64,000 bases of DNA from an uncultured bacterium (GCA_949282195.1 CASDOW010000011.1:1-64000), one strand, 5' to 3'. Shown: positions 1 through 9,036, counted from the first letter of the stretch. Translations and numbers: made by a program. Notes: generated by a model from the sequence alone, not told the origin.

Positions 1-114
1 GTTAGCCAGACCTCAACGGTCTGCCTTCACGAGCTCACACACCATGGGGTCATTTCTAAAATCTAGCGCAGTCGCGCTACGATTTTAGTGCATTTCCATG
101 CCGAGTCTTACGCA
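1..114. other. Non-coding GC-richer segment with two small hairpins
   Basis: I find no convincing gene here. The stretch is visibly richer in G and C than its surroundings. It can form a short hairpin at about 8-22 (AGACC/GGTCT) and a longer one at 58-86 (AAAATC-TAGCGC pairing with GCGCTA-c-GATTTT). The ending CTTACGCAT also occurs in the duplicated element at 17553-17806, so it may belong to the same class of intergenic repeat. That link is inference from a short match. Confidence 0.3.
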
Positions 115-147
115 TAATAAAAGACACCCTTGTATTGGGTGTCTTTT
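115..147 (-). terminator. Intrinsic terminator after tRNA-Gly
   Basis: An 11-bp perfect stem (AAAAGACACCC/GGGTGTCTTTT) with a 7-nt loop. Read on the minus strand it ends in TTTTATTAT. It begins 2 nt after the encoded CCA end of the tRNA, so it most likely ends that transcript. Confidence 0.8.
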
Positions 148-148
148 A

Positions 149-223
149 TGGAGCGGGAGACGAGGCTCGAACTCGCGACATCTTCCTTGGCAAGGAAGCA
201 TTCTACCACTGAATTACTCCCGC
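149..223 (-). tRNA. tRNA-Gly (anticodon GCC)
   Basis: The minus strand reads GCGGGAG...CTCCCGC, a 7-bp acceptor stem, followed by discriminator U and an encoded CCA (149-151). The anticodon stem CTTCC/GGAAG encloses TTGCCAA, giving anticodon GCC, which reads GGC and GGT glycine codons. The T arm has GTTCGAG, close to the consensus GTTCRAN. The D arm (TTCAGTGGTAGAA) is normal. An intrinsic terminator follows directly. Confidence 0.96.
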
Positions 224-364
224 AAATTAGCTTTGCTTAATTATAATACACTATCAAAAAAAATAATCAAGTAGTTTTTTATGTTAAATTTTGTTAAATA
301 TAAAATTAAAAAATGAACTTTTTAATTTTAGCCTCGTTTTATAGTGTAGAAAGTGGGGCCATGT

Positions 365-628
365 ATGAAAAAAGTGTGTTTATCTTTAGCATTATTTTTA
401 GGCATTCCGTGTTTTGCGTATGCAACAAACACAACCAATGTTTATGTAACAAACAACAACTATAACCAAGGTTCATCAAATATCATGTGCACAGCTCGCC
501 AGGGCATTTGCACAAACGGATATTACATGGTGAGCACCGGAAGAATGCAATATGCGCCGACTCGATCTAAATTAAAAAATGAAAAACTTAAAGAAAGATT
601 AGCAGAAAATCAATATTCAATTTATTAA
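365..628 (+). CDS. Small exported protein of unknown function
   Basis: I do not recognise the family. The start chosen is ATG 365; an in-frame GTG at 353 is possible but would put charged and polar residues before the signal sequence. Residues 1-20 are a classical signal peptide (MKK, a hydrophobic core, cleavage after AYA). The mature part is about 67 residues. It is Asn/Tyr-rich at first (repeated TN and NNN), has two Cys about 9 residues apart that could form a disulfide outside the cytoplasm, and ends in a charged Lys/Glu helix. It is followed 25 bp later by another small exported protein, so the two are probably co-transcribed. The role is unknown. Confidence 0.7.
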   Translation: MKKVCLSLALFLGIPCFAYATNTTNVYVTNNNYNQGSSNIMCTARQGICTNGYYMVSTGRMQYAPTRSKLKNEKLKERLAENQYSIY

Positions 629-653
629 TTTAGACAACACGAGGATTTACAAG

Positions 654-932
654 ATGAAAAAAAATTTATTAATAACTTTACTTTTAACGTTTACACTATT
701 AGTAAATACAGCATATTCGCGTCCCTTAAAAGGCGAACCGCACAAAGGACCAAAGCCGCCAAGAGGACCAATGCACCATATGGCGCCGCCTATGCCTCCT
801 CATCATCATTATTATGGTCCAAGACACCGCTCATTTATTTATTATAATTCATATTGCCCGATTGGCTGCAATTGTATAAATTATTCAACAATTACACCAA
901 GAAGCAGTTTTGGTTTTGCAATCTCAATTTAA
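654..932 (+). CDS. Small exported Pro/His/Gly-rich protein
   Basis: Unrecognised 92-aa protein. Residues 1-22 form a signal peptide (MKKN, Leu/Thr-rich core, cleavage near AYS). The mature protein has a low-complexity section of about 40 residues rich in Pro, His, Gly and Met (PP, HHHYY and HHM clusters). A short Cys segment (CPIGCNC) follows. Clusters of His, Met and Cys in an exported protein suggest metal binding, which is inference. GAGG lies about 9 nt before the ATG. It forms a likely two-gene unit with the preceding small exported protein, and an intrinsic terminator follows. Confidence 0.7.
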   Translation: MKKNLLITLLLTFTLLVNTAYSRPLKGEPHKGPKPPRGPMHHMAPPMPPHHHYYGPRHRSFIYYNSYCPIGCNCINYSTITPRSSFGFAISI

Positions 933-966
933 TCTACTTATAGCACTTTTAATCATTCCGTATAGC

Positions 967-995
967 AAAGAGGTATTTAATACCTCTTTTATTTT
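967..995 (+). terminator. Intrinsic terminator of the small exported protein unit
   Basis: Stem AAAGAGGTAT/ATACCTCTTT with a 3-nt loop, followed by TATTTTCTTTT. It lies about 35 bp after the preceding stop codon and just before alaS. Confidence 0.75.
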
Positions 996-1025
996 CTTTT
1001 ATTTTTGTGATAACATCAAAGTATT

Positions 1026-3686
1026 ATGATGAAAACAGTAGACGAAATAAGAGAAGGTTTTTTAAGTTTTTTCGAAAAAAAACATAATTCAACAAGAGTT
1101 AAAAGTTCAAGTTTAATTCCTGATAACCCTACGTTATTACTTACAAGTGCCGGCATGGTCCAGTTTGTTCCGTATTATTTGGGTCTTGAAAAATGTCCTT
1201 ATGACCCTCCAAGAGCAACAACTTGCCAAAAATGTGCTCGAGCTGGCGGAAAAGATTCAGATATTGAAAATGTCGGAAGAACTCCAAGGCACCACACGTT
1301 CTTTGAAATGTTGGGTAATTTTGCTTGGGGTGATTATTATAAAAAAGAAGTTATTCCTTGGGCTTGGGAATTTGTCACAAGCAAGGAATATCTTGGGTTA
1401 GATAAAGACAGATTATGGGTAACAATATTTGAAACAGATGATGAAGCATATGAAATCTGGAAAAACTCAACAGATATTGACCCAAAAAGAATTATAAGAA
1501 AAGGCAAAAAAGATAATTTCTGGGGTCCACCCGGTCCGACAGGATCATGTGGTCCATGCAGCGAAATTCACTATGATCTTGGCGAACATTTAAAATGTAG
1601 CGATGATTGTTCAATTTCAACTTGCGAATGTGACAGATGGGTTGAAATTTGGAACATGGTATTCACCGAACTTTTCCAAGATGAAGAAGGAAACCAAACC
1701 CCGCTTGACAAGAAAAATGTAGATACAGGCATGGGTTTAGAACGTATTGCAATGGTTTGCCAAGGCGTTGAATCAACTTTTGAAACTGATGTTTTAAAAC
1801 ATATCTTAGAAAAAGTTTGCGCTATTTCAGGCAAAAAATACAAAGAAAATGAAAAAACAGATATTTCGCTTAGAATTATAACAGACCATGCACGTTGTGT
1901 ATCATTTATGATAGCCGATGGCATTATGCCTTCTAACGAAGGTCGCGGCTATGTTTTAAGAATGATTTTAAGAAGAGCATTGCGCCATGGGTATCTTTTA
2001 GGGCTTGAATTACCGTTTTTAGAACCTGTTATTGATGTTGTAATTGATAAATATTACGCTCAATACCCCGAGTTAAAAGAGAACGAAAACAAAATCAAAT
2101 CAACAATCCTAAAAGAAGAAGAGCGCTTTAAATTAACCCTTGACAAAGGATATCAATTAATTGAACAATTAATTGAAAAAGCTCTAAATTCGGATAATAA
2201 AATAATTTCAGGTGCTGACGCCTTTAAATTGTATGATACATACGGTTTTCCATATGAACTAACAAAAGAAATCGCGCAAGAAAAAGGCTTAAATATTGAC
2301 GAAAAAGGCTTCCAAGAAGCTATGCAGGAACAAAAAGACAGAGCCAGAGCATCGGCACAAAAAGTTGTTATTACAAATGATTTAAATTATCTAAATAACC
2401 CTGATACAGATTTCATTGGTTATGATAATTTTGAATCTGAAGCAACTATTTTATCCATTGTGGATGAAAACGGCAAAAACATAGATGAAGCCCAAGAGGG
2501 AATTTTTGATGTTATATTAGATAAAACTCCATTTTATGCTGAATGTGGCGGTCAAGTCGGCGATAGCGGGTTCTTCAATAAAGACAAGGAAAATATAGAA
2601 GTAATTAAAACCTTTAAAGTTCAAAATATTTTTGTTCACAGGGTGATAATTAAAGAAACTCCTCTTTTAAAAGGCGATAAAATACAAGCCAAGATTGATA
2701 TCTCAAGAAGAAAAGAAATCACAAAACACCACTCACTGGCTCATCTTTTACAAGCAGCTTTACAAAAGACACTGGGAAAAGAAGTTCATCAAGCAGGTTC
2801 TCAAGTTGAAGAAAACAAAACAAGATACGACTTCACTTTTGATAGAGCGCTAAACAAAGATGAAATTCAAAAAGTTCAAAAATTAATCAACTCTTGGATT
2901 AGTCAAGGACTAAAAAGAACAACAAAAGTTATGAGCTTAGATGAAGCCAATAAAACCGGCGCTATGGCTTTATTTGGCGAAAAATACGGCGACTATGTTA
3001 GAGTTGTAAGCTTTGATGATAGCGAAGGCATTTGCCAATCAAAAGAACTTTGCGCGGGTTGCCATGTTGATAATGCATCTGAACTCAGAATGGCAAAAAT
3101 CATCTCAGAATCAGCAAGTTCAGCCGGAGTAAGAAGAATTGAAATAATCTGTTCCGACGCCTGTTTTGAATTATTAAATTCAAAAGCCGATGAACTGGAT
3201 AAATTATCGCAAACAAACAAAGTACCATTCGATAAAATTCAAGAAAAAATTGATAAGTTGACTCAAGAAGTTAAAGATTTATCATCAAAACTTGGCGATT
3301 TTGAAACAAATAGAGCCAAAGAAAGCTTTAATACCTTCTTATCAAAAGCTCAAGAAATAAATGGCGCAAAAGTACTAATAACAAAAATTGAAGATTTTGC
3401 ACCGAATGCAATTAAATCAGGACTTGATTTAGTTTCGGCAAAACTGGGCGAAAGCGTTATTGTACTTTGTTCAATGAAAAAAGACGGAACAGTTTTTGTA
3501 ATTGCAAAAGTATCTGACTCTTTGGCCAAAAAAGTACAAGCAGGCAAAATTGTTTCAAAAATTACAAAGGCCCTAAATGGCAACGGTGGCGGCAAACCAC
3601 AACTTGCACAAGGTATGGGCAAAATTCAAGAAGGCATTAATGAAATCTTGCTTGAAGTACAAGATGAAATTAAAAATTCGCTGTAA
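1026..3686 (+). CDS. alaS: Alanine--tRNA ligase
   Basis: Charges tRNA-Ala with alanine and clears mischarged Ser- and Gly-tRNA-Ala. At 886 aa it is the normal full length. The class II catalytic core fills residues 1-250 (GRTPRHHTFFEM, GPPGPTGSCGPCSE). The anticodon-independent tRNA-binding region runs to about 450. The editing domain carries zinc-site motifs HHSLAH near 567 and CAGCH near 675. A predicted coiled coil spans about 720-765, and the C-Ala/DHHA1 domain ends with the glycine-rich GNGGGKPQLAQG. Starts at 1026 and 1029 are both ATG and cannot be told apart. It stands alone between two terminators. Confidence 0.98.
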   Translation: MMKTVDEIREGFLSFFEKKHNSTRVKSSSLIPDNPTLLLTSAGMVQFVPYYLGLEKCPYDPPRATTCQKCARAGGKDSDIENVGRTPRHHTFFEMLGNFAWGDYYKKEVIPWAWEFVTSKEYLGLDKDRLWVTIFETDDEAYEIWKNSTDIDPKRIIRKGKKDNFWGPPGPTGSCGPCSEIHYDLGEHLKCSDDCSISTCECDRWVEIWNMVFTELFQDEEGNQTPLDKKNVDTGMGLERIAMVCQGVESTFETDVLKHILEKVCAISGKKYKENEKTDISLRIITDHARCVSFMIADGIMPSNEGRGYVLRMILRRALRHGYLLGLELPFLEPVIDVVIDKYYAQYPELKENENKIKSTILKEEERFKLTLDKGYQLIEQLIEKALNSDNKIISGADAFKLYDTYGFPYELTKEIAQEKGLNIDEKGFQEAMQEQKDRARASAQKVVITNDLNYLNNPDTDFIGYDNFESEATILSIVDENGKNIDEAQEGIFDVILDKTPFYAECGGQVGDSGFFNKDKENIEVIKTFKVQNIFVHRVIIKETPLLKGDKIQAKIDISRRKEITKHHSLAHLLQAALQKTLGKEVHQAGSQVEENKTRYDFTFDRALNKDEIQKVQKLINSWISQGLKRTTKVMSLDEANKTGAMALFGEKYGDYVRVVSFDDSEGICQSKELCAGCHVDNASELRMAKIISESASSAGVRRIEIICSDACFELLNSKADELDKLSQTNKVPFDKIQEKIDKLTQEVKDLSSKLGDFETNRAKESFNTFLSKAQEINGAKVLITKIEDFAPNAIKSGLDLVSAKLGESVIVLCSMKKDGTVFVIAKVSDSLAKKVQAGKIVSKITKALNGNGGGKPQLAQGMGKIQEGINEILLEVQDEIKNSL

Positions 3687-3706
3687 TTATATTTCAAACT
3701 CAGACA

Positions 3707-3745
3707 AAATAAATGCTCAGACTAATCTGAGCATTTATTTTTAAA
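3707..3745 (+). terminator. Intrinsic terminator of alaS
   Basis: A 14-bp stem AAATAAATGCTCAG/CTGAGCATTTATTT with a 6-nt loop and a following T run, 20 bp after the alaS stop. Confidence 0.85.
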
Positions 3746-3754
3746 TACATAATA

Positions 3755-3789
3755 AAAAATATCCTCCTGATAAACAAGAGGATATTTTT
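3755..3789 (-). terminator. Intrinsic terminator of the ribosomal protein operon
   Basis: Stem AAAAATATCCTC/GAGGATATTTTT. Read on the minus strand it is followed by TTATTATG. It is 16 bp beyond the rpsI stop and therefore ends the long minus-strand infA-to-rpsI unit. Confidence 0.8.
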
Positions 3790-3805
3790 GAATATATATA
3801 ATTTC

Positions 3806-4207
3806 TTATCTTTTTGAGAATTGAAATCTTTTTCTTGCTCTTTTTCTACCGTATTTTTTACGTTCTTTAATACGAGCGTCACGAGTCAATAAACCTTCTT
3901 GTTTAAGAGTTGGTTTATATTCTTCGTTAATTTCAACCAATGCTCTTGAAATTGCTAATTGGATTGCATCAGCTTGAGCTGAAACACCACCACCAAGCGC
4001 TTTAACTCTTACATCAAATTTATCTTGATTTTCAGTCAAAACTAATGGTCTGTAAATTGTCATTTCAAGTGATGGTCTGTTTCCAAAATATCCTTTAAGA
4101 GTTTTGCCGTTAACAAAAATTCTGCCTTTGCCGGAAACTACTTTAGCAACTGCAATTGAGCATTTTCTTCTGCCGGTTTTTACGATTTCATTTTTATTAT
4201 CAGCCAT
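3806..4207 (-). CDS. rpsI: 30S ribosomal protein S9
   Basis: 133-aa S9/uS9 of the small ribosomal subunit head. The family pattern is clear: TGRRKCSIAVAKV near the N-terminus, then GGGVSAQADAIQ, and an Arg/Lys-rich tail ending in SKR, the tail that reaches the P-site tRNA anticodon. Its ATG overlaps the rplM stop by one base (TAATG), which suggests translational coupling. It is the last gene of the minus-strand ribosomal operon. Confidence 0.98.
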   Translation of the reverse strand: MADNKNEIVKTGRRKCSIAVAKVVSGKGRIFVNGKTLKGYFGNRPSLEMTIYRPLVLTENQDKFDVRVKALGGGVSAQADAIQLAISRALVEINEEYKPTLKQEGLLTRDARIKERKKYGRKRARKRFQFSKR

Positions 4208-4647
4208 TATTTATCTCCTTTTAGTGTATATACTTCAGGTTTTTGAGCAGCATGCGGGTGCTCTGAACCAGCGTATACTTTTAATTTTTGGAATTGTTCG
4301 TCACCAAGAGTGTTATGAGGAAGCATACCTTTAACTGCTTTTTCAATTGCGCGTTCAGGAGCTTTTTCCATCATAGCCTTGAAACTGATTTCCTTAAATC
4401 CACCAGGGAAACCTGAGTGACTTCTATACATTTTATCAGTTTCTTTTTTGCCAGATACTTGAATTTTGTCAGCATTTATAACAATAACAAAATCACCTGT
4501 ATCAACATTTGGTGTATATTGAGGTTTGTTTTTACCTCTTAAAATATCAGCAACTTCTACGGCTAATCTACCCAAAGTAGCACCGTCAGCATCAATAAGA
4601 TACCATTTACGAGTTACTTCCAGTGGCTTTGCACTAAATGTTTTCAT
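4207..4647 (-). CDS. rplM: 50S ribosomal protein L13
   Basis: 146-aa L13/uL13, an early-assembly protein of the large subunit. It has the normal length and family signatures ([15 protein letters not shown] near the start, [12 protein letters not shown], and HPHAAQKPE near the end). AAGGAAGG lies just before the ATG. It is 16 bp downstream of truA and overlaps rpsI by one base. The rplM-rpsI pair behind truA is the usual cyanobacterial arrangement. Confidence 0.98.
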   Translation of the reverse strand: MKTFSAKPLEVTRKWYLIDADGATLGRLAVEVADILRGKNKPQYTPNVDTGDFVIVINADKIQVSGKKETDKMYRSHSGFPGGFKEISFKAMMEKAPERAIEKAVKGMLPHNTLGDEQFQKLKVYAGSEHPHAAQKPEVYTLKGDK

Positions 4648-4663
4648 TATTTTACCTTCCTTT

Positions 4664-5476
4664 TTAAGAATTTATTTTTTTAATATAATCATCTACATTA
4701 TCATAGCCGACATATTCAAGAGAAAGCGCTTCAGCTAAAGCAGTATTTGCAGCTTTCGTCCTATCTTTTGAATTAAGAATTTCCTTCATAACCACAGGGT
4801 TTAAATTGTTTCTTTCAATCAAAAGAAGTTGACCGACTATGGTTCGCACCATATTATAGAGAAATCTATTTCCTATAATGTCGATAAAGATAAATCTTTG
4901 CTTTTTTCTTTCAAATTTTTCTAATCTTTCAATCGCTTTTGCATAATAAATTATACAATCGTTATAAGGGTTATCACTTTTCGATTTAAAAGCTGAAAAA
5001 TCATGATGTCCAACTAAATATGATAAAGATTGATTTAATCTCTGAATATTTAATTCGCAATAAGGATAAAACAAACAGTTATTCAAAAAAACCGAAGCAA
5101 CATGGTCATTTTGAATAGAGTATCTGTAATGCTTATATTTTGCATCTTTTTGAGCATGAAAAGAATTACTCACTTCTTCAATCCCAAAAATTTTGACATC
5201 ATCAGGCAAAATACAATTTAATTTATATAAAAAATTATCAATATTTTCGATTTTTTCATCTAAATCAAAATGAGCAACTTGATATTTTGAGCTCACCTTT
5301 GCATCGGTTCTGCCTGAAAGAAAAATATTTACTTTATCATTTGTCAATGTACAAACTAACACATTAAGTGCTTTTTCGATTTCGCCTTGAACTGTTCGTT
5401 TGTCGGGCTGTTTCTGGCTGCCGAAAAAATCAGCTCCGCGAAATTCAAAATATATAATGTAGCGGATTTTTGACAT
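4664..5476 (-). CDS. truA: tRNA pseudouridine(38-40) synthase
   Basis: Makes pseudouridine at positions 38-40 of the tRNA anticodon arm. The 270-aa length is normal. Catalytic Asp58 sits in SGRTDAKVS; the usual family form is GRTDAGVH, so the residues after Asp are a little different here. QVAHFD and the C-terminal [12 protein letters not shown] signature are present. The start codon overlaps the rplQ stop by one base. Its place inside a ribosomal operon between rplQ and rplM matches the cyanobacterial order. Confidence 0.95.
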   Translation of the reverse strand: MSKIRYIIYFEFRGADFFGSQKQPDKRTVQGEIEKALNVLVCTLTNDKVNIFLSGRTDAKVSSKYQVAHFDLDEKIENIDNFLYKLNCILPDDVKIFGIEEVSNSFHAQKDAKYKHYRYSIQNDHVASVFLNNCLFYPYCELNIQRLNQSLSYLVGHHDFSAFKSKSDNPYNDCIIYYAKAIERLEKFERKKQRFIFIDIIGNRFLYNMVRTIVGQLLLIERNNLNPVVMKEILNSKDRTKAANTALAEALSLEYVGYDNVDDYIKKINS

Positions 5477-5904
5477 TAAACTAACTGAATTAATGCCATT
5501 TCTGCATTGTCACCACGTCTTGGGGTTAATCTTAAAATTCTTGTATAACCGCCGTTACGTGTAGCATATTTTTTACCGATAACAGAAAACAATTGTCTTA
5601 ATACAGATTGTTTTGGAAGTTTTTTGCCCTCAGGCATAACATCAAACAATTCACCTGTTTCAGTATCAATGAATTTTTCTGTTTCAATATCATAAATATC
5701 TTTTTTGGCTTCGCGTCTTGCAGCTAAATCACCTTTTTTTGCAAAAGTAATGATTGATTCTGCAAACGGTTTAAGAGCTTTAGCTCTGGCCATTGTAGTT
5801 GTAATTTCGCCTTTTAAAAACAGTTGAGAAGCTAAAGAACGCAATAAAGCTTTTCTTTGGTCAGCTGCTTTTGAAAGTTTATGAATTTTACGACCGTGTC
5901 TCAT
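5476..5904 (-). CDS. rplQ: 50S ribosomal protein L17 with an internal insertion
   Basis: L17/bL17 of the large subunit near the exit tunnel. The N-terminal signature MRHGRKIHKLSKAADQRKAL and the C-terminal GGYTRI...RRGDNAEMA are both intact. At 142 aa it is longer than the common form of roughly 115-120 aa. The extra residues are an acidic stretch around 72-100 (containing ETEKFIDTETGE) between the two halves of the domain. The gene overlaps truA by one base. I see no sign that the insertion breaks the protein. Confidence 0.97.
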   Translation of the reverse strand: MRHGRKIHKLSKAADQRKALLRSLASQLFLKGEITTTMARAKALKPFAESIITFAKKGDLAARREAKKDIYDIETEKFIDTETGELFDVMPEGKKLPKQSVLRQLFSVIGKKYATRNGGYTRILRLTPRRGDNAEMALIQLV

Positions 5905-5923
5905 TTTTATTTCCCTTACTTAA

Positions 5924-6901
5924 TTATATCAATTCCATATCATCTGCTTCTTCAGGGTTTGGTTGAAGGTCAAGACCCATTTGATGAAGTTTTTCAATAA
6001 CTTCGTCAGATGATTTTTTACCAAAGTTTTTAATGTTCAATAAATCATGTTCTGATTTTTTCAATAATTCGCTCATTGAATTAATTGAAGCTCTTTTTAA
6101 ACAATTGTAAGCTCTAACAGATAATTCTAAGTCTTCAATTGATAAAGTCGGAGCAGCTTCTTCAACTTCTTGAACGGTTTCTACAACTTCAGGTTTTACT
6201 TGAACAGGAGTTCCCGAAATGCCGGCAATTTGACTAAAATGTTCAATTAACAAGTTAGAAGCTTTTGATAAAGCTGCACCAACTTCAACTGAACCATTTG
6301 ACCAAATTTCAAGAGTTAATTTGTCAAAGTCTAATGATTCTCCAACACGAGCGGGTTCAACATTATAGCTAACTCTTTTAATCGGCATAAATACGGCATC
6401 AATCGGCAATAAATCGATTGGAAGTCCGTTTTTGTGTTCTTTTAAAACATCGGTTGTAACATAACCTTTGCCAACTTCAACAGTGATGTCAGCATGGATA
6501 GAACCGCCTTGAGATAGGGTACAAATTACACAATCAGGGTTAACAATTTTAACTCCTGCCGGTAACTCAATATCACCTGCAAGAACAGGTCCCGGTTTTG
6601 TTGCATCTAATCTTAGATGTTGAGGTTCAGAAGTTTCTGTCTTCACAACAACTGATTTTAAATTCAACATTATATCAATTACATCTTCAACAACCCCGGG
6701 AATTGAAGTATATTCGTGAGTAATACCTTCAATTCTAACAGATGTAACAGCGGCACCTTCAAGACTGGATAATAAAACTCTTCTTAAAGCGTTACCGATT
6801 GTAGCACCATAACCTCTTTCAAGCGGCTCAATAACGAATTTACCGTATTGAGAACCGTCAGACGAAGTTGTTGTATTAATGTTTTTAATTTTAAGTTCCA
6901 T
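5924..6901 (-). CDS. rpoA: DNA-directed RNA polymerase subunit alpha
   Basis: Scaffold subunit of RNA polymerase; 325 aa, normal length. The N-terminal dimerisation domain covers residues 1-230 (FVIEPLERGYGATIGNALRR is the hallmark). A Val/Glu-rich linker follows. The C-terminal domain at about 252-315 (LSVRAYNCLKR..., NFGKKSSDEV) binds UP elements and activators. The end is acidic (EEADDMELI). It lies between rpsD and rplQ, as usual. Confidence 0.98.
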   Translation of the reverse strand: MELKIKNINTTTSSDGSQYGKFVIEPLERGYGATIGNALRRVLLSSLEGAAVTSVRIEGITHEYTSIPGVVEDVIDIMLNLKSVVVKTETSEPQHLRLDATKPGPVLAGDIELPAGVKIVNPDCVICTLSQGGSIHADITVEVGKGYVTTDVLKEHKNGLPIDLLPIDAVFMPIKRVSYNVEPARVGESLDFDKLTLEIWSNGSVEVGAALSKASNLLIEHFSQIAGISGTPVQVKPEVVETVQEVEEAAPTLSIEDLELSVRAYNCLKRASINSMSELLKKSEHDLLNIKNFGKKSSDEVIEKLHQMGLDLQPNPEEADDMELI

Positions 6902-6919
6902 AATTTTATTCTCTCCCTA

Positions 6920-7522
6920 TTATTTAGAGTAATATTCAATAACGAGTTGTTCTTTAAAGTCAGGGTCTAATTCTTCTCTTTGAGGAATTCTGTCAAATGT
7001 AATTGATAATTCATTTCTGTCAACATTCAACCAAGCATAATTCAATGCAAGGTCAATTTGTTCCATTACATTTTTAACGAATTGTTTTGAATTTTCTCTA
7101 ACTGTAACAACGTCGCCTGCTTTCAATAAATAAGAAGGAATATCAACTTTTTTACCGTTTACAAGAACGTGTGCGTGATTAACAATTTGTCTTGCTTGTC
7201 TTCTTGTGATAGCAAAACCTGCTCTGTATAGAACATTGTCTAATCTTGATTCAAGAGTTTGTAACATGATTGTACCTGTTACGCCTGTTTTTCTTGAAGC
7301 AATTTCATAATATTTAGCAAATTGTTTTTCGCTAACTAAATATGTCATTCTGATTGTTTGTTTTGCTTTTAATTGCAAAGCATAATCAGAGCTTTTCTTT
7401 CTTGCAGCACCATGTTGACCAGATGCATGCTGTCTCATTGATGTTGTTAATTTACGATTAGATAAATCTTTAACACCATAGTTTCTGAATAATTTATTTG
7501 TAGGTCCTGTATATCTAGCCAT
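6920..7522 (-). CDS. rpsD: 30S ribosomal protein S4
   Basis: S4/uS4, a primary 16S rRNA-binding and assembly protein; 200 aa. The S4 RNA-binding domain is clear at about 88-150 (ESRLDNVLYRAGFA, ARQIVNHAHVLVNGKKV). The N-terminus lacks the four zinc-binding cysteines seen in some bacteria, so this is the cysteine-free form. The gene order rpsK-rpsD-rpoA is typical. S4 often autoregulates its operon, but I see no specific operator here. Confidence 0.98.
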   Translation of the reverse strand: MARYTGPTNKLFRNYGVKDLSNRKLTTSMRQHASGQHGAARKKSSDYALQLKAKQTIRMTYLVSEKQFAKYYEIASRKTGVTGTIMLQTLESRLDNVLYRAGFAITRRQARQIVNHAHVLVNGKKVDIPSYLLKAGDVVTVRENSKQFVKNVMEQIDLALNYAWLNVDRNELSITFDRIPQREELDPDFKEQLVIEYYSK

Positions 7523-7568
7523 TTTAGCTCCTATTAGTTACTTATTACTTAATTTCTATAATCGCAAA

Positions 7569-7955
7569 TTAAACTCTGCGTTTCTTTGGTGGACGACATC
7601 CGTTGTGAGGAATTGGAGTTACATCTTTAATTAATGTAATTTCAAGACCCGCACCTTGAATAGCTCTGATTGCAGTTTCTCTTCCTGAACCGGGGCCTTT
7701 AACATATACTTCAACTTTTTTCATGCCTTGATCAATTGATTTTTTAGCAACAATTTCAGCAGCGCTTTGAGCAGCAAACGGAGTACCTTTTCTGGCACCT
7801 TTAAAACCGCAACCGCCGGCAGAAGCCCAAGCAACAGCATTACCTTGAGTATCTGTTGAAGTAACTATTGTATTATTGAAGGTGGATTGAATATGAACTA
7901 CACCTTGCAATATATTTTTTCTTTCTTTCTTTTTAGTTTTTTGTGGTTTAGCCAT
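7569..7955 (-). CDS. rpsK: 30S ribosomal protein S11
   Basis: 128-aa S11/uS11 of the 30S platform. The N-terminus is Lys-rich, followed by [15 protein letters not shown], the [17 protein letters not shown] segment and the C-terminal [18 protein letters not shown] motif. TTAAAAGGAAATTAA on the minus strand supplies the ribosome binding site. A 46-bp gap separates it from rpsD, the widest spacing inside this operon apart from its ends. Confidence 0.98.
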   Translation of the reverse strand: MAKPQKTKKKERKNILQGVVHIQSTFNNTIVTSTDTQGNAVAWASAGGCGFKGARKGTPFAAQSAAEIVAKKSIDQGMKKVEVYVKGPGSGRETAIRAIQGAGLEITLIKDVTPIPHNGCRPPKKRRV

Positions 7956-7980
7956 TATTTAATTTCCTTTTAATTTTTAA

Positions 7981-8349
7981 CTATTTTTTCTTACCTGCGA
8001 TTGGTCCAGTTTTTTTGCCTCTGCGTGTTCTGGCGTTTGTTTTAGTTCTTTGACCACGTACGGGCAATTTTCTTCTGTGACGAATACCGCGATAAGAATT
8101 GATTTCGCTTAAACGTTTGATGTGTAGTGATTCTTCTCTTTTTAAATCACCTTCAATTGTATAATGAGCAATTTCATTTCTTAATTTTTTGATATCATCT
8201 TCGGTTAAATCGTCAGTTCTCAAATCTTGAGAAATATTACAAGCAGCTAAGATTTTAGCACTTCTTGTAGGTCCGATTCCGTAGATATAGGTTAAAGCTA
8301 TAACCATTCTTTTATTACGGGGTAAATCAACCCCAACCAGTCTTGCCAT
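7981..8349 (-). CDS. rpsM: 30S ribosomal protein S13
   Basis: 122-aa S13/uS13 of the 30S head, which touches the P-site tRNA and the central bridge to 50S. It begins [14 protein letters not shown], contains the helix-two-turns-helix [33 protein letters not shown], and ends in a basic tail. It follows rpmJ by 17 bp and precedes rpsK by 25 bp. Confidence 0.98.
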   Translation of the reverse strand: MARLVGVDLPRNKRMVIALTYIYGIGPTRSAKILAACNISQDLRTDDLTEDDIKKLRNEIAHYTIEGDLKREESLHIKRLSEINSYRGIRHRRKLPVRGQRTKTNARTRRGKKTGPIAGKKK

Positions 8350-8366
8350 TTATTTTCTCCTATTTA

Positions 8367-8480
8367 TTAACCTTGTCTTTGTTTATGCTTTGGATGTTTA
8401 CAAACAACCGTAACTCTGCCGCGTCTTTTAATGATTTGACAGTCTTTGCATATTTTTTTTACTGATGCTCTTACTTTCAT
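8367..8480 (-). CDS. rpmJ: 50S ribosomal protein L36
   Basis: 37-aa L36/bL36, easily missed because of its size. The translation begins [20 protein letters not shown] and ends PKHKQRQG. It has the zinc ligands Cys11, Cys14, Cys27 and His32 in the normal spacing, so this is the zinc-binding C+ form. AAAGGATAAAAAAATG on the minus strand gives a good ribosome binding site. It sits between infA and rpsM as in most bacteria. Confidence 0.97.
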   Translation of the reverse strand: MKVRASVKKICKDCQIIKRRGRVTVVCKHPKHKQRQG

Positions 8481-8495
8481 TTTTTTATCCTTTAT

Positions 8496-8711
8496 TTACT
8501 TTAATCTGTATGTAATTCGTCCTCTGCTTAGGTCGTAAGGTGTCATTTCAACTTTTACCTTATCACCGGGCAGTATTCTTATGAAATTTTTTCTTATTTT
8601 TCCTGAAATATGAGCCAAAATCTCATGTTTATTTTCAAGTTCTACTCTAAACATTGCATTTGGCAAAGATTCAAGAATTACGCCTTCTAATTCGATTACG
8701 TCTTTTGACAT
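8496..8711 (-). CDS. infA: Translation initiation factor IF-1
   Basis: 71-aa OB-fold factor that occupies the ribosomal A site during initiation. I use ATG 8711 because it gives the family N-terminus [10 protein letters not shown], the normal length, and AAGGA 6 nt upstream. An in-frame ATG 36 bp earlier (8747) would add 12 unusual residues. The [25 protein letters not shown] segment is diagnostic. It is the first gene of this operon in the window. The neighbours secY, adk and map often found upstream are not here, so the cluster is split at this point. Confidence 0.96.
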   Translation of the reverse strand: MSKDVIELEGVILESLPNAMFRVELENKHEILAHISGKIRKNFIRILPGDKVKVEMTPYDLSRGRITYRLK

Positions 8712-9036
8712 AGTATTCCTTATTAATTCTTTTGCATATTCAATCATACATGTTGAATTTTCCTTTGCAAGTAAAAAAGGGCAAAAAATAGCGAAAAAAT
8801 AACCAATTTAACCAAAATATTAAAATAATTTTTTTAAACATAGAACACATTATATAAAGATAATATGGCGTAATTAATGATACATAGAGTCTTTTAGGCA
8901 TATTTTTTCAGAAAAAAAATTAAATGATAAAAAACGTATATTTAAAAAAATAACTTTACATAAGTTATCTTAATCGAAGCGGGAATACAAAAAAATAGTA
9001 TTTTATTTATAATTTAATAAAGATACGGAGTAAAAA
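8712..9036. promoter_or_regulatory. Divergent intergenic region between infA and the prenyltransferase gene
   Basis: A 325-bp AT-rich stretch with no credible gene. On the minus strand a perfect TATAAT lies at 8849-8854, suited to the infA operon, though its -35 is weak (TTAATT at 17 bp). On the plus strand TATAAT at 9008-9013 precedes ACGGAG and the ATG at 9037. I do not see a known riboswitch or a protein-binding leader. The -10 boxes are seen; their use is inference. Confidence 0.4.

Noticed and set aside
1147-1401. Alternative-frame ORF inside alaS
   Set aside because: Lies wholly inside the conserved catalytic core of AlaRS in another frame; no ribosome binding site or family match.
3700-3882. 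60-aa minus-strand frame after rpsI
   Set aside because: It overlaps the rpsI end and both terminators at 3707 and 3755.
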